A stretch of DNA of 64,000 bases, taken from NCBI RefSeq assembly GCF_900996225.1, contig NZ_CAAJGL010000068.1:1674001-1738000 (forward strand), in the 5' to 3' direction. Under the pieces are notes generated by a model. It searched no databases, was not told the DNA's origin, and saw nothing but the letters and a program-made list of their open reading frames with translations. How positions within the stretch are numbered: position 1 is the first letter of the stretch; every line of letters begins with the position of its first letter. Origin of the DNA: Paraburkholderia sp. BCC1884 (lineage in GTDB: Bacteria > Pseudomonadota > Gammaproteobacteria > Burkholderiales > Burkholderiaceae). Positions 44,739 to 54,010 of this stretch are shown here, piece by piece. Position numbers and translations under genes: made by a program.

Positions 44739-46820
44739 ATGCAAAACGATCCCGCCCTCGATCAGCTGTGCATCAACACGATTCGCACGCTATCGATGGA
44801 CGCCGTGCAGAAGGCCAATTCCGGCCACCCCGGCACACCGATGGCGCTGGCGCCGGTTGCCTATCACTTGTGGCAAAACCATCTGCGCTACGACCCGGAC
44901 GAGCCGCTCTGGCCGAACCGCGACCGCTTCGTGCTGTCGGTCGGACACGCTTCGATGCTGCTGTATTCGCTCCTGCATCTGGCCGGCGTCAAGGCCGTGG
45001 ACCACGCCGGCAAGCCGACCGGTTCGCCCGCCGTGTCGCTCGACGACATCGAACATTTTCGCCAGCTGGACAGCAATACGCCGGGCCACCCCGAGTACCG
45101 CATGACCACGGGCGTGGAAACCACGACCGGCCCGCTGGGCCAGGGTCTGGGCAATAGCGTGGGCATGGCGATGGCCGCGCGCTGGTACGAGAGCCACTTC
45201 AACAAGCCGGATGCGCCGCTGTTCGATTACCGCGTGTACGCGTTGTGCGGCGACGGCGACATGATGGAAGGCATCTCGCACGAAGCGGCTTCGCTGGCGG
45301 GTCACCTGCAATTGTCCAATCTGATCTGGATCTACGACAGCAATCGCGTCACGATCGAAGGCCACACCGATCTCGCTTACAGCGACGATGTGGAAACGCG
45401 CTTTCGCGGCTACAACTGGCACACGCTGCATGTGAACGATGCGAACGACGCGGCCGCGCTGGAAGCCGCCTTCGTCGAAGCGAAGAGCATCACCGACCGG
45501 CCGACGCTGATCGTGGTCCACAGCATCATCGGCTGGGGCTCGCCGCATAAGCAGGACACCTCGGCTGCGCACGGCGAGGCGCTCGGCGTCGAAGAAGTGG
45601 CGCTGACCAAGAAGGCCTACGGCTGGCCCGAGGACAAATTTTTCTACGTGCCGGACGGCGTGCGCGAGCGTTTCGCGCAGGGCATCGGCGCGCGCGGCAA
45701 GGCGGCTCGCGCCGAATGGCTCGCGAAACACGACGCCTACAACAAGCAGTATCCGGAACTTGCGCGCGAATTCGCGCAGATCGAGGCGCACGAATTGCCG
45801 GCTGGTTGGGACAGCGACATTCCGACCTTCGACACGGACCCGAAGGGCCTTGCTTCACGCGATTCGTCGGGCAAGGTGCTCAACGCGATTGCCGCGCGTG
45901 TGCCATGGATGATCGGCGGCGCGGCGGATCTGTCGCCGTCCACCAAGACCAATCTGAAATTCGAAGGTGCGGGCAGTTTCGAGCACGATAACTATGGCGG
46001 CTGCAATCTGCACTTCGGGATTCGCGAGCATGCGATGGGCGCCGCGGTCAACGGGCTCGCGCTGTCGAACCTGCGGCCGTTCGGCTCGACCTTCCTGATT
46101 TTCAGCGACTACATGAAGCCGCCGATCCGCCTCTCGGCGATCATGGAAGTGCCGTCGATCTTCGTGTTCACGCACGATTCGATCGGCGTCGGCGAAGATG
46201 GTCCGACCCATCAGCCGATCGAGCAGATGGCTTCCTTGCGCGGCGTGCCGGGGCTGACCGTGCTGCGTCCGGGCGACGCCAATGAAGTTGCCGAGGCGTG
46301 GCGCGTGGCGCTGGCGGACCCGCTGCGGCCCGCGTGCATCGTCGTGTCGCGCCAGGCGCTGCCGACACTCGACCGCAGCCGCTATGCCGCGGCGAGCGGC
46401 GTGAGCAAGGGCGCCTATGTGCTCGCCGATGCGCCTGATGGCAAGAAGCCGGAAGTGATCCTGATGGCGACCGGCAGCGAGTTGTCGGTGTGCGTCGACA
46501 CGTACGAAAAGCTCGCGAGCGAAGGCATCGCGGCGCGCGTGGTGTCGATGCCGTCGTGGGATCTTTTCGAGCGACAGGACGAGGCGTATCAGGACTCGGT
46601 GCTGCCCTCGGATGTCGATGCGCGCGTTTGTGTCGAACAGGCCGCGTCACTCGGTTGGGATCGTTATGTGGGACGACACGGCGCCCAGGTGGTGATGCAT
46701 ACGTTCGGCGCGTCTGCGCCGTTGTCCGATCTGAAGAAGAAGTTCGGCTTCACGCCGGAGCATGTGTACGACGCAGCAAAGCAGCAGATTGCACGCGTCA
46801 GGAAGAGTGCTCAGAAGTAG
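44739..46820 (+). CDS. tkt: Transketolase
   Basis: 693 residues, thiamine diphosphate enzyme of the pentose phosphate/Calvin routes. N-terminal TPP domain with ANSGHPGTPMALAPVAY (25-41), TTGPLGQGLGNSVGMA and the TPP/Mg motif GDGDMMEGISHEAASLAG. Pyrimidine domain with RVPWMIGGAADLSPSTKT, FGIREHAMGA and DSIGVGEDGPTHQPIEQ. C-terminal domain with ATGSELSVCVD. AAGGAG precedes the ATG. No other pentose phosphate or rbc gene is adjacent. A strong bidirectional terminator follows. Confidence 0.97.
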   Translation: MQNDPALDQLCINTIRTLSMDAVQKANSGHPGTPMALAPVAYHLWQNHLRYDPDEPLWPNRDRFVLSVGHASMLLYSLLHLAGVKAVDHAGKPTGSPAVSLDDIEHFRQLDSNTPGHPEYRMTTGVETTTGPLGQGLGNSVGMAMAARWYESHFNKPDAPLFDYRVYALCGDGDMMEGISHEAASLAGHLQLSNLIWIYDSNRVTIEGHTDLAYSDDVETRFRGYNWHTLHVNDANDAAALEAAFVEAKSITDRPTLIVVHSIIGWGSPHKQDTSAAHGEALGVEEVALTKKAYGWPEDKFFYVPDGVRERFAQGIGARGKAARAEWLAKHDAYNKQYPELAREFAQIEAHELPAGWDSDIPTFDTDPKGLASRDSSGKVLNAIAARVPWMIGGAADLSPSTKTNLKFEGAGSFEHDNYGGCNLHFGIREHAMGAAVNGLALSNLRPFGSTFLIFSDYMKPPIRLSAIMEVPSIFVFTHDSIGVGEDGPTHQPIEQMASLRGVPGLTVLRPGDANEVAEAWRVALADPLRPACIVVSRQALPTLDRSRYAAASGVSKGAYVLADAPDGKKPEVILMATGSELSVCVDTYEKLASEGIAARVVSMPSWDLFERQDEAYQDSVLPSDVDARVCVEQAASLGWDRYVGRHGAQVVMHTFGASAPLSDLKKKFGFTPEHVYDAAKQQIARVRKSAQK

Positions 46821-46860
46821 CCGGCGAGGCCCTGTTGAAAAAAGCAGGGCGTCCTGAAGT

Positions 46861-46899
46861 AAAAAAACCAGCGGTGCTTCCTCGCACCGCTGGTTTTTT
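46861..46899. terminator. Strong bidirectional intrinsic terminator
   Basis: A-run, then AACCAGCGGTGC - TTCCTC - GCACCGCTGGTT, then a T-run. The twelve-base stem is perfect and both strands end in a U-tract, so it serves transketolase (+) and the convergent lipoprotein gene (-). Confidence 0.95.
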
Positions 46900-46916
46900 A
46901 TTGGCGCCTGCGTCGG

Positions 46917-48002
46917 TCAATTCGCCGGGATCGTCACCACCGGCGCCTTGCTGCTCGTATCCGCCTCGGCCAGTGCCATCAGATTCTGCACCACCGTGAA
47001 GGCGTACTTCGAGTCGAAGTCGTTGCGATCGACCCAGTAAGTCGACGGCCCATAGTCGATCATCACGTAGGCCGTTCTGGGCGGCTTATCGGCCGAATGC
47101 ACGATGATGGTCGGGCGTGTTTCGCCGCCGATCAGACCCACGGTGGGCTTGGTCGAGCCATCGTCGATGCGTGCTACCGGCACCTGCACCTGTGCGCCGA
47201 GGTCGGTGAGAATGCCCAGCACCGAGCGCGTGACCATTGGAATCCGGTCGCCCTTTTTCGAGGCCGACGACGGCCCGTAAACGATCTCGTAGGTCCGGGT
47301 CGTCGACGACAGATGCAGCAGCTTGCGCACCTGCGCGAGATCGGCGGCGGTTTGCGGCGAGTCGCCGCTGGTGGTCGCGCCCATCACCAGAAACACGCCC
47401 ATCGCGCCGCTTTTGGCTTCGGCCTGACGGGATTCGACGTTCAACTCGCCTGCCAGTTGCAGGCGCCGCAAAGCCTGCAACAATTCGAAAAAGCCCGGCG
47501 CCCCCGCGCTGTTTTCACCGCCGAGTGCGTTGCCGTTCTGCAGGCCGCCCACCGATTGTGCGGTGATGCGCAACAGCAGATCGATCGGTATGCCGCCTTC
47601 CGCCAGCGGCAGGACCAGCGAGGGCGCAAGCGGCCTGATGTAGGCCGACGCGAACGCTTCGCCGGTGGTCGGCGAGAAAGTGAAGGTCGGATGATTCGAG
47701 TAGGACACGCTGCCGGTCGCGAGCGCGTAGCTCGGCTGACTGCCCGAACCGGCGTTCGCGGTGGCGCCCGCCGTGGTGTCGAACGTATAGGCGGCGATGA
47801 TGCTGCTGACCGTCAGGAACGCCGGGGCGTCGCCATAACGCAGACCGACGACCGCGGCGAGAATCTCGCGTTTCTTCGCGTCGCCGAGTGCTCTCGCGTA
47901 GTCGACCTGGTCGGCTTTGAGGCGGGAAGGACCGATATGCACGCAGGCTGAGGTCAGGCAGGCCGCGCACAAGGCTGCGGCGACAGAAGCGGTTCTGATC
48001 AT
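46917..48002 (-). CDS. Lipoprotein, function unknown
   Basis: 361 residues with a lipoprotein signal (CLTSAC, Cys20). The following region has few charged blocks and many short strands (AYTFDTTAGATAN, SNHPTFTFSPTTGEAFA). A helical middle (FFELLQALRRLQLAGELN) and a C-terminal part with TAYVMIDYGPSTYWVDRNDF. I recognise no family. Likely anchored to the outer membrane. Monocistronic, facing transketolase. Confidence 0.72.
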   Translation of the reverse strand: MIRTASVAAALCAACLTSACVHIGPSRLKADQVDYARALGDAKKREILAAVVGLRYGDAPAFLTVSSIIAAYTFDTTAGATANAGSGSQPSYALATGSVSYSNHPTFTFSPTTGEAFASAYIRPLAPSLVLPLAEGGIPIDLLLRITAQSVGGLQNGNALGGENSAGAPGFFELLQALRRLQLAGELNVESRQAEAKSGAMGVFLVMGATTSGDSPQTAADLAQVRKLLHLSSTTRTYEIVYGPSSASKKGDRIPMVTRSVLGILTDLGAQVQVPVARIDDGSTKPTVGLIGGETRPTIIVHSADKPPRTAYVMIDYGPSTYWVDRNDFDSKYAFTVVQNLMALAEADTSSKAPVVTIPAN

Positions 48003-48332
48003 AACGACGAGACGAGCGGACGGTAATCCGCTGAAGAATGGGCCCGCAACGGCGATAGCAGATCACATTCCTGCTGCGCGTTCAAACGCGCTTTCTCCCT
48101 ACCAATGCCGCTTCAGGCGTCGGTGGCGGCCGACGCCACCGCGTGGAAGAATTGCCGCAACGTTGCAAGATTTGCAGAAGCCCACACTTTATTGCCCGCT
48201 GCTACACGCTTGGTCAAGCATGAAGCCGCGCCTGGGCGGCGGCACGAACGAGGGCGGCAGATGCGATAGCGAGGTGCATGAAAGGAGCGGCTGATGAATG
48301 GCGGGCCAGTGCATCGAGCGCGCCCGCGCGCT
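48003..48332. other. Intergenic, no gene seen
   Basis: 330 bases between the lipoprotein start and the stop of the hybrid kinase. I see no hairpin with a T-tract and no supported open frame. It should carry the lipoprotein promoter. Confidence 0.4.
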
Positions 48333-50663
48333 TCAAACCCGGTGGCGACTCAACACGCGCTGCAACTCCCGCGGATCGACCGGCTTGGTGAAATGATGAT
48401 CGAAGCCGGCTGCAATGGCGGTCTGCTTGTCCTGCTGCTGCCCCCAGCCCGTCACCGCAATCAGCAGAATGCCGGTGTCGTGGCCGCCTCGGCGAATCCG
48501 CCGCGCCACTTCATAGCCGTTCAGCAACGGCAGGCCGATGTCGAGAATCACCGCTTGCGGCGCGAATGAGGCGATCAGTTCGAGACCGGCCAGACCGTCG
48601 CCGGCAGTGCGCACCTCATGGCCTTCGAGTTCGAGCACCATGGCGAGGCTGTCGGCGGCGTCCGCGTTGTCATCCACGACCACGATGCGCAAGCCGCGTG
48701 CGTGCGGCACCTCGGGTAAGGCGCGATCTGCTGGCGCGGCGCTGTGCTTCGACAGCGGCAGGCGAATCACGAACTCGCTGCCGGTGCCCGGTCCGCCGCT
48801 GAATGCCGCGACACTGCCGCCGTGCAGTTCCGCGAGCCCACGCACGAGCGCGAGCCCGATGCCGAGACCGCCTTGCGAGCGATCCAGCGCCGGCGCCAGT
48901 TGCGAGAACATCTCGAAGACGCTGTTCAGGTGTTCGCGCGGAATGCCGATGCCCGAATCGCGCACCACGATCACCGCCTCGCCGTTTTCGCGCTCCGCCG
49001 TGAGCGAAATGTTGCCGCCCGGCGGCGTGTACTTGGCGGCGTTGTTGAGCAGATTCAAAATCATCTGCGACAGACGGGTGGGATCGGCATCGAGATACAG
49101 CGCCTCGCGCGGCAGCGTCACGCTCAGGTGATGCGAGGAAGCCTGCACGGTCGAGCGTGCCGCTTCCATGGCCGACTGCATGGCTCGCGCGAGTTCGAGC
49201 CGCTGCTTGCGCAGTTCGAGCTTGCCCTGGGTGATGCGCGACACTTCCAGCAGATCGTCCACCAGATGCGTCATGTGCTGCAATTGCCGGTCGAAGACAT
49301 CGCGCGACCAGCTCAGCTGTGGATCGGAGAACTCTTTCATGCGCAGAATTTCAAGCACGTTGCGCATCGGCGCCAACGGATTGCGCAGCTCGTGCGCGAG
49401 CGTGGCGAGGAATTCGTCCTTGCGGCGATCGGCTTTCGAGAGTTCGAGATTGAGCCGCTTCAACTGCTGCTCGGCACGCTTGCGCTCGGTGATGTCGCGG
49501 TTGATGCTGACCGCGCCGTAAATATCGCCGCGCGCGTTGGCAAGCGGCTTGACGACGGTCTCGCAGACGCCACGCGAACCGTCGCGACGCACGAAGGGCA
49601 ACTCGCTGCGCCAGGTGCCGTCGGCGGCCAGCGCGGCGAGTGCTTCGCGGCGAATACGCAGCGCGTCTTCGGGCGGCAGGAAGGTCGCGACCGGGCTGCC
49701 CAGAATTTCGCGCATGCGATAGCCCAGCATGCGTTCGCCGCCACCGTTGAAGTCGGTGACATTGCCGCGCAGATCGGTGATGACGATGGCATCGCTCAAG
49801 TGCTCGAAGATCGCCGCCTGACGCAACAGCACGGTCTGCGCTTCCTTGCGCTCGGTGATGTCGAGGCCGAGCCCGTAGATCGTCGTCGGTTCGCCGTGAC
49901 GGTCGTAGGTGGCGCGCCCGCGTCCTTCCATCCAGCACCAGTCGCCGCTTGCATGCATGAAGCGGAATTCCGCTACGTAGTCGTCGCCGCTTTGCACGGC
50001 ATGATCGACCGCTTCGTTGAGCGCGAGCAGGTCGCCGGGGTGAATCAGTTCGAAAAAGCCACGCGGCGTATTGGCGAAGCGTCCTTCCGCGTAACCGGCC
50101 AGCGCTTCGAGTTCGCGGCTCCACCAGAACTTGCCCGACTTCGGCTCGTGCGACCACGCGCCCATACGCGCGCCGCGCATCGCGAGGCTCAGCACGTCGC
50201 GGCTTTCCTGCAACTCGCGCTGCGCGAGCTGATGTGCGGCCACCGAGGCCTCCGCGTTGCGGCGCGCGAGCAGCAACTCCTGTTCGTATTTGTGACGATC
50301 CGCGACGATCAGCACCGCCACTTCGAGATAACTGGTGTCGCCGTGACGCCGGCGCACCGCGTTGAGCAGCATCGGCACCATATGGCCGTCGCGATGCATC
50401 ATGTTCAGCTTGACCTCGGCCACCGACCCCTGCATCTGCAGAAGCGGCGCCCAATGCGTCTGATAGAACACCTTGCCGCCGGTGCTCAGCAAGTCCTGGA
50501 GGCGGCGGGTGCCGGCGAGTTCGGCGCTCGCATAGCCGAGCCAGCCGCAGAAAGTGGCGTTCACGCGCAGAATGCGGCCGTCCGTATCGGCGACCAGCAG
50601 GCCGCAGGCGGCGTGCTCGAAAAGCGCATCGGCGCAAGGGAGCGAGCGGTCCGTGCTTTGCAT
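48333..50663 (-). CDS. Multi-PAS hybrid histidine kinase with C-terminal receiver
   Basis: 776 residues, no transmembrane segment, so a cytosolic sensor. Three PAS domains (about 10-125, 145-275 and 280-400), each ending in PAC-like segments such as DRHGEPTTIYGLGLDITERK. Next HisKA with DEFLATLAHELRNPLAPMRN (phospho-His), an ATPase domain with RDSGIGIPREHLNSVFEMFSQ-type N/G1 boxes and GGLGIGLALVRGL, then a REC domain (about 655-772) with VVVDDN, phospho-acceptor Asp in VILDIGLPL, and FTKP. The RsbQ-like hydrolase gene ends four bases before its start. No DNA-binding output, so it must signal to another protein. Confidence 0.93.
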   Translation of the reverse strand: MQSTDRSLPCADALFEHAACGLLVADTDGRILRVNATFCGWLGYASAELAGTRRLQDLLSTGGKVFYQTHWAPLLQMQGSVAEVKLNMMHRDGHMVPMLLNAVRRRHGDTSYLEVAVLIVADRHKYEQELLLARRNAEASVAAHQLAQRELQESRDVLSLAMRGARMGAWSHEPKSGKFWWSRELEALAGYAEGRFANTPRGFFELIHPGDLLALNEAVDHAVQSGDDYVAEFRFMHASGDWCWMEGRGRATYDRHGEPTTIYGLGLDITERKEAQTVLLRQAAIFEHLSDAIVITDLRGNVTDFNGGGERMLGYRMREILGSPVATFLPPEDALRIRREALAALAADGTWRSELPFVRRDGSRGVCETVVKPLANARGDIYGAVSINRDITERKRAEQQLKRLNLELSKADRRKDEFLATLAHELRNPLAPMRNVLEILRMKEFSDPQLSWSRDVFDRQLQHMTHLVDDLLEVSRITQGKLELRKQRLELARAMQSAMEAARSTVQASSHHLSVTLPREALYLDADPTRLSQMILNLLNNAAKYTPPGGNISLTAERENGEAVIVVRDSGIGIPREHLNSVFEMFSQLAPALDRSQGGLGIGLALVRGLAELHGGSVAAFSGGPGTGSEFVIRLPLSKHSAAPADRALPEVPHARGLRIVVVDDNADAADSLAMVLELEGHEVRTAGDGLAGLELIASFAPQAVILDIGLPLLNGYEVARRIRRGGHDTGILLIAVTGWGQQQDKQTAIAAGFDHHFTKPVDPRELQRVLSRHRV

Positions 50664-50667
50664 TGCG

Positions 50668-51474
50668 TTACAGCCCGAGCGGAGCGAGAAAGCCGCTCAT
50701 GGCCGCTGCGCTCGCGCCGGGAGAACTCAGGTGCGGACAATGACCGACGTTGTCGATCACATGCAGCGTGCTGCCCGGGATGGTCCGCTGCATGTACTCG
50801 CCGACCGCGCGCGGCGCGATGATGTCGTCGCTGCATTGCAGGATCAGCGTGGGCGCGGCGAGCCGTGGCAACAGAGCGCGATGATCGGACAGAAAGGTGA
50901 CGCGCGCGAATTGTCCGGCGATCTCGGGATCGGTGCGGCAGAAGCTGTTGGTGAGTTCCACCCCGAGTTCGGGCTGTTCCGGCGCGCCCATGATGACCGG
51001 CGCCATGCTGCTGGACCAGCCCAGGTAGTTGCCCTCGAGCGTGTGCAGCAGGTCTTCCAGGTCTTCGCGCTCGAAGCCGCCGACGTAGTCGCCGTCGTTC
51101 ACGTAGCACGGCGAGGGACCCACCATGATGTGCGCGGCAAACAGATGCGGCGCGCGCAGACTGGCGATCAATCCGATCATCGCACTCACCGAGTGGCCGA
51201 CAAACACCACCGGCTCCGGCGGTGCGACGTGGTTGATGATCTCGATCAGGTCGTCCGCGTAACCGCGCAGCGAATCGTACTTGTGGAAGTCGTAGGCCGC
51301 CAGCTCGGACGCGCCGCTGCCGACGTGATCGAACAGCACGGTCCGGTAGTCGTCGTGAAACGAAGGGGCCAGCAGGCGCCACATGCTCTGATCGCAACCG
51401 AAACCGTGTGCCAGCACCATGGTTCGCTTGCCGCTGCCGGAAATCCGTACGTTGTTGCGCTGGGTGATGCTCAT
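50668..51474 (-). CDS. RsbQ-like alpha/beta hydrolase
   Basis: 268 residues from ATG 51474, giving the RsbQ-like N-terminus MSITQRNNVRISGSG. Catalytic triad: Ser95 in VGHSVSAMIG, Asp217 (or 216) in CSDDIIAP and His245 in VGHCPHLS, close to Ser96-Asp219-His247 of Bacillus RsbQ. HGFGCDQSMWR, FDHVGSGAS and MVGPSPCYVND are family-typical. RsbQ binds or hydrolyses a small hydrophobic molecule to activate the PAS phosphatase RsbP; plant D14/KAI2 hormone receptors share the fold. The PAS kinase gene starts four bases downstream, which strongly implies a shared pathway. Confidence 0.92.
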   Translation of the reverse strand: MSITQRNNVRISGSGKRTMVLAHGFGCDQSMWRLLAPSFHDDYRTVLFDHVGSGASELAAYDFHKYDSLRGYADDLIEIINHVAPPEPVVFVGHSVSAMIGLIASLRAPHLFAAHIMVGPSPCYVNDGDYVGGFEREDLEDLLHTLEGNYLGWSSSMAPVIMGAPEQPELGVELTNSFCRTDPEIAGQFARVTFLSDHRALLPRLAAPTLILQCSDDIIAPRAVGEYMQRTIPGSTLHVIDNVGHCPHLSSPGASAAAMSGFLAPLGL

Positions 51475-51762
51475 TGTCGAGTCCTGAGGCCGGCGGGAAA
51501 TCACGTGACGATGGCGCCGGGCGGTCGTCTCCCGGCATTGTCGGGAATGTTACCGCAGTCTTGGCGCAAAGCTGTGCCGGCATGCGCCGGTTATCGGCTT
51601 GCGATAGTGACACACCACGCGGACTGCGTTCGACGGTGTGCGGGGCGTCGAGTTCCATGCGCGGCGGCACCTCCAGGGCTCATGACGCTCGCCATGCTGA
51701 TTGCATGGACGACCCACTTGCGCTGAGCGTGCGTTGAATCGGTTGCTGGATCGGCCTCCGGT

Positions 51763-52665
51763 TCAACCCGTCTGTATCTTCGCCTGCGGCGCCGCGCTGG
51801 ATTCGAGGCCGAAGCGTTCGTATTGGGAAATCACCTGGGCGCCGAACAACAGCAAGGTAGCCAGCCATTCGAGACTGAAGAGGATCACGATCGCCATGGT
51901 GAGCGAGCCGTACACCACGCTGACCTGGGACAACGTCGCGAAATACCAGACCAGCACATGGCGAGTGATCTCCCACAACACGGCGGCGACCATGCCGCCG
52001 AACAGCGCGTGCTTGAGGGAGGGCCGTCCGACCGGCATCACCATATAGATCGACGTCAACACGAACACTTCGCCGGCCAGGCCCAGCAGATACAACACGA
52101 CGCGCGACAAGCCTTCGAGCGAAACATGCAGGCCGAATAAATCGATGCCTGCTGCGCCGATCGCCTCCAGCCCGCTCGACACGAAGGTTACGATCAGCAA
52201 GCCAACGCCGAGCAGCAGAATGTAGCAATAGGGCAGCAGGGCCGAGAGCAGATAGTGGCGTCGCCGCACCACCACGCGGTGCACGAAGATCAACGACATG
52301 GCGTTTTCGAGCACGGTGAAGGCGAGCGAGCTGAAGAAGATCATGGTCAACAGCAGGACCCAGCCGATCACGGCGCGGTGCGCGAGAAAATTGGCGAGTT
52401 CGCGCACGAGCGCATTGGACTGGCCCGGCACCAGCCATTGCAGGAGATGCCCGAGCGCGCCCAGCAGCACGGACTGCGGCACCAGATGCGACAAGGCGAT
52501 GACGATCAGGATCATCAGCGGCACGATGGAGAGCAGCGCGTAATACGCCACCGCACCCGCGAGCAGCAAGCCCTGGTTGGCGCGAAACGCCTTCAGGGTC
52601 TGTAGCACGAAGGTGCCGGGATGTTTCGCCACATATAACGCGTGGTCGTCGATGATGGTTTGCAT
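51763..52665 (-). CDS. YihY/BrkB-family inner-membrane protein
   Basis: 300 residues, six helices. Family marks: LLAGAVAYYALLSIVPLMIL near residue 35 and MPVGRPSLKHALFGGMVAAVLWEI near 205-228. Once taken for a ribonuclease (BN), it is now regarded as a membrane protein of unknown transport role. Separate transcription unit, divergent from the Lexo-ligase pair. Confidence 0.92.
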   Translation of the reverse strand: MQTIIDDHALYVAKHPGTFVLQTLKAFRANQGLLLAGAVAYYALLSIVPLMILIVIALSHLVPQSVLLGALGHLLQWLVPGQSNALVRELANFLAHRAVIGWVLLLTMIFFSSLAFTVLENAMSLIFVHRVVVRRRHYLLSALLPYCYILLLGVGLLIVTFVSSGLEAIGAAGIDLFGLHVSLEGLSRVVLYLLGLAGEVFVLTSIYMVMPVGRPSLKHALFGGMVAAVLWEITRHVLVWYFATLSQVSVVYGSLTMAIVILFSLEWLATLLLFGAQVISQYERFGLESSAAPQAKIQTG

Positions 52666-52819
52666 GAGCCCTCGCAGCGTAGACTGGCTTCGTCAGCTTA
52701 GGTGAAGCAAGAATGCAGCCACATCGGCTCGCGCCACGAGTACCGCGCCGGGAGCCGGGAATGCACTTTGCTTTGCAGGTTCCGATAGACCTTTACCAGC
52801 AGGCTCGCCGGAATTTCAA

Positions 52820-54010
52820 TTGGATAACGCATCTGACAAGCCTAATCACACCGATCCTGCGGATCTGGTTATCGCGCGGCCGGAAGGTCTGTATTGCGCA
52901 GCAGGCGATTTCTACATCGATCCATGGCGGCCGGTGGAACGCGCGGTCATCACCCATGCGCACTCCGATCATGCGCGATTCGGCCATCGGCACTATCTGG
53001 CGGCGCGGCCGGGGGCGAACGTGCTGCTGTCGCGTCTGCCCGGCATCACGCTGCAAACACTGACGTATGGCGAGCGGCTGGTCATCGGTGACACGGTCGT
53101 GTCGTTGCATCCCGCCGGGCATGTGCTGGGTTCGTCGCAAGTGCGAATCGAGTCGGCCGGTCGCGTATGGGTCGCATCGGGCGACTACAAGCTCGACCCC
53201 GATCCGACTTGCGATGCGTTCGAACCCGTGCGTTGCGACACCTTCATCACCGAATCGACCTTTGGCTTGCCGATCTACCGGTGGGACACGTCCGAAACCG
53301 TATTCGACGGCATCGATTCCTGGTGGCGTCATAACGCCGCCGAAGGACGCGCGTCGGTATTGTTCTGCTATTCGTTCGGCAAGGCGCAACGCGTGCTGGC
53401 GAGCGTCGATGCAGGCATCGGCCCGATCTTCTGTCACGGCGCAGTCGAACCGCTCAATCGCGCATATCGTGAAGCGGGCGTGCGCCTGCCGCCGGTGGGG
53501 CTGGTGGGCGAGGTGCCCGCGAAAGACAAGGCGGTGTTCAGGCAGGCCCTGATCGTGGCGCCGCCGTCCGCGCAGGGTAGCGCGTGGCTCAAACGTTTCG
53601 GCGACTACAGCGATGCCTTCGCCTCGGGATGGATGCGCTTGCGGGGCGCGCGGCGCAGGCGCGGCGTCGATCGCGGTTTCGTGCTGTCCGATCACGCGGA
53701 CTGGCCGAGCCTGCAAACGGCGATTCAGGCGACCGGCGCCGGGCGCGTGATCGTCACGCATGGTTCAGTCGAACCTATGGTGCGCTGGTTGCGCGAGCAG
53801 GGACTGGAGGCGGGCGCGTTCGACACGCAATACGGCGACGACAGCGTCGAGGCCGATGCCGTCGGAGCGGCCGGGTCGACTGGTTCAGTCGAGCAAAGGG
53901 AGCCACCTGAATCAGTCGTGCCGTCGGGCCAGGCGGGGCCAGCCGACCACGCCGGAAACACCGACCCCGCCGCTCCGACCGATGCTGACAGAACGGCGAG
54001 CGCCCCATGA
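52820..54010 (+). CDS. Ligase-associated DNA exonuclease (Lexo, metallo-beta-lactamase fold)
   Basis: 396 residues from TTG 52820, the only start that leaves the family N-terminus (RPEGLYCAAGDFYIDPWRPV) intact. Metal site His46-x-His48-x-Asp50-His51 (THAHSDHARFG), then LHPAGHVLGSSQV, SGDYKLDPDPT and the late LSDHADWPSL typical of the CPSF/SNM1-like branch. It trims DNA ends in repair. The last 60 residues are low-complexity and unlike the family. The stop overlaps the ligase start in ATGA. Confidence 0.92.
   Translation: MDNASDKPNHTDPADLVIARPEGLYCAAGDFYIDPWRPVERAVITHAHSDHARFGHRHYLAARPGANVLLSRLPGITLQTLTYGERLVIGDTVVSLHPAGHVLGSSQVRIESAGRVWVASGDYKLDPDPTCDAFEPVRCDTFITESTFGLPIYRWDTSETVFDGIDSWWRHNAAEGRASVLFCYSFGKAQRVLASVDAGIGPIFCHGAVEPLNRAYREAGVRLPPVGLVGEVPAKDKAVFRQALIVAPPSAQGSAWLKRFGDYSDAFASGWMRLRGARRRRGVDRGFVLSDHADWPSLQTAIQATGAGRVIVTHGSVEPMVRWLREQGLEAGAFDTQYGDDSVEADAVGAAGSTGSVEQREPPESVVPSGQAGPADHAGNTDPAAPTDADRTASAP

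Noticed and set aside
48744..50822. 692-codon plus-strand frame opposite the hybrid kinase
   Set aside because: Antisense shadow without domain likeness; the kinase on the other strand has all expected motifs.
53762..53892. GGTTCAGTCGA occurring twice in the exonuclease gene as a mobile-element or attachment repeat
   Set aside because: Eleven bases inside one coding region, 120 bases apart, with no flanking structure; chance or internal coding repetition.
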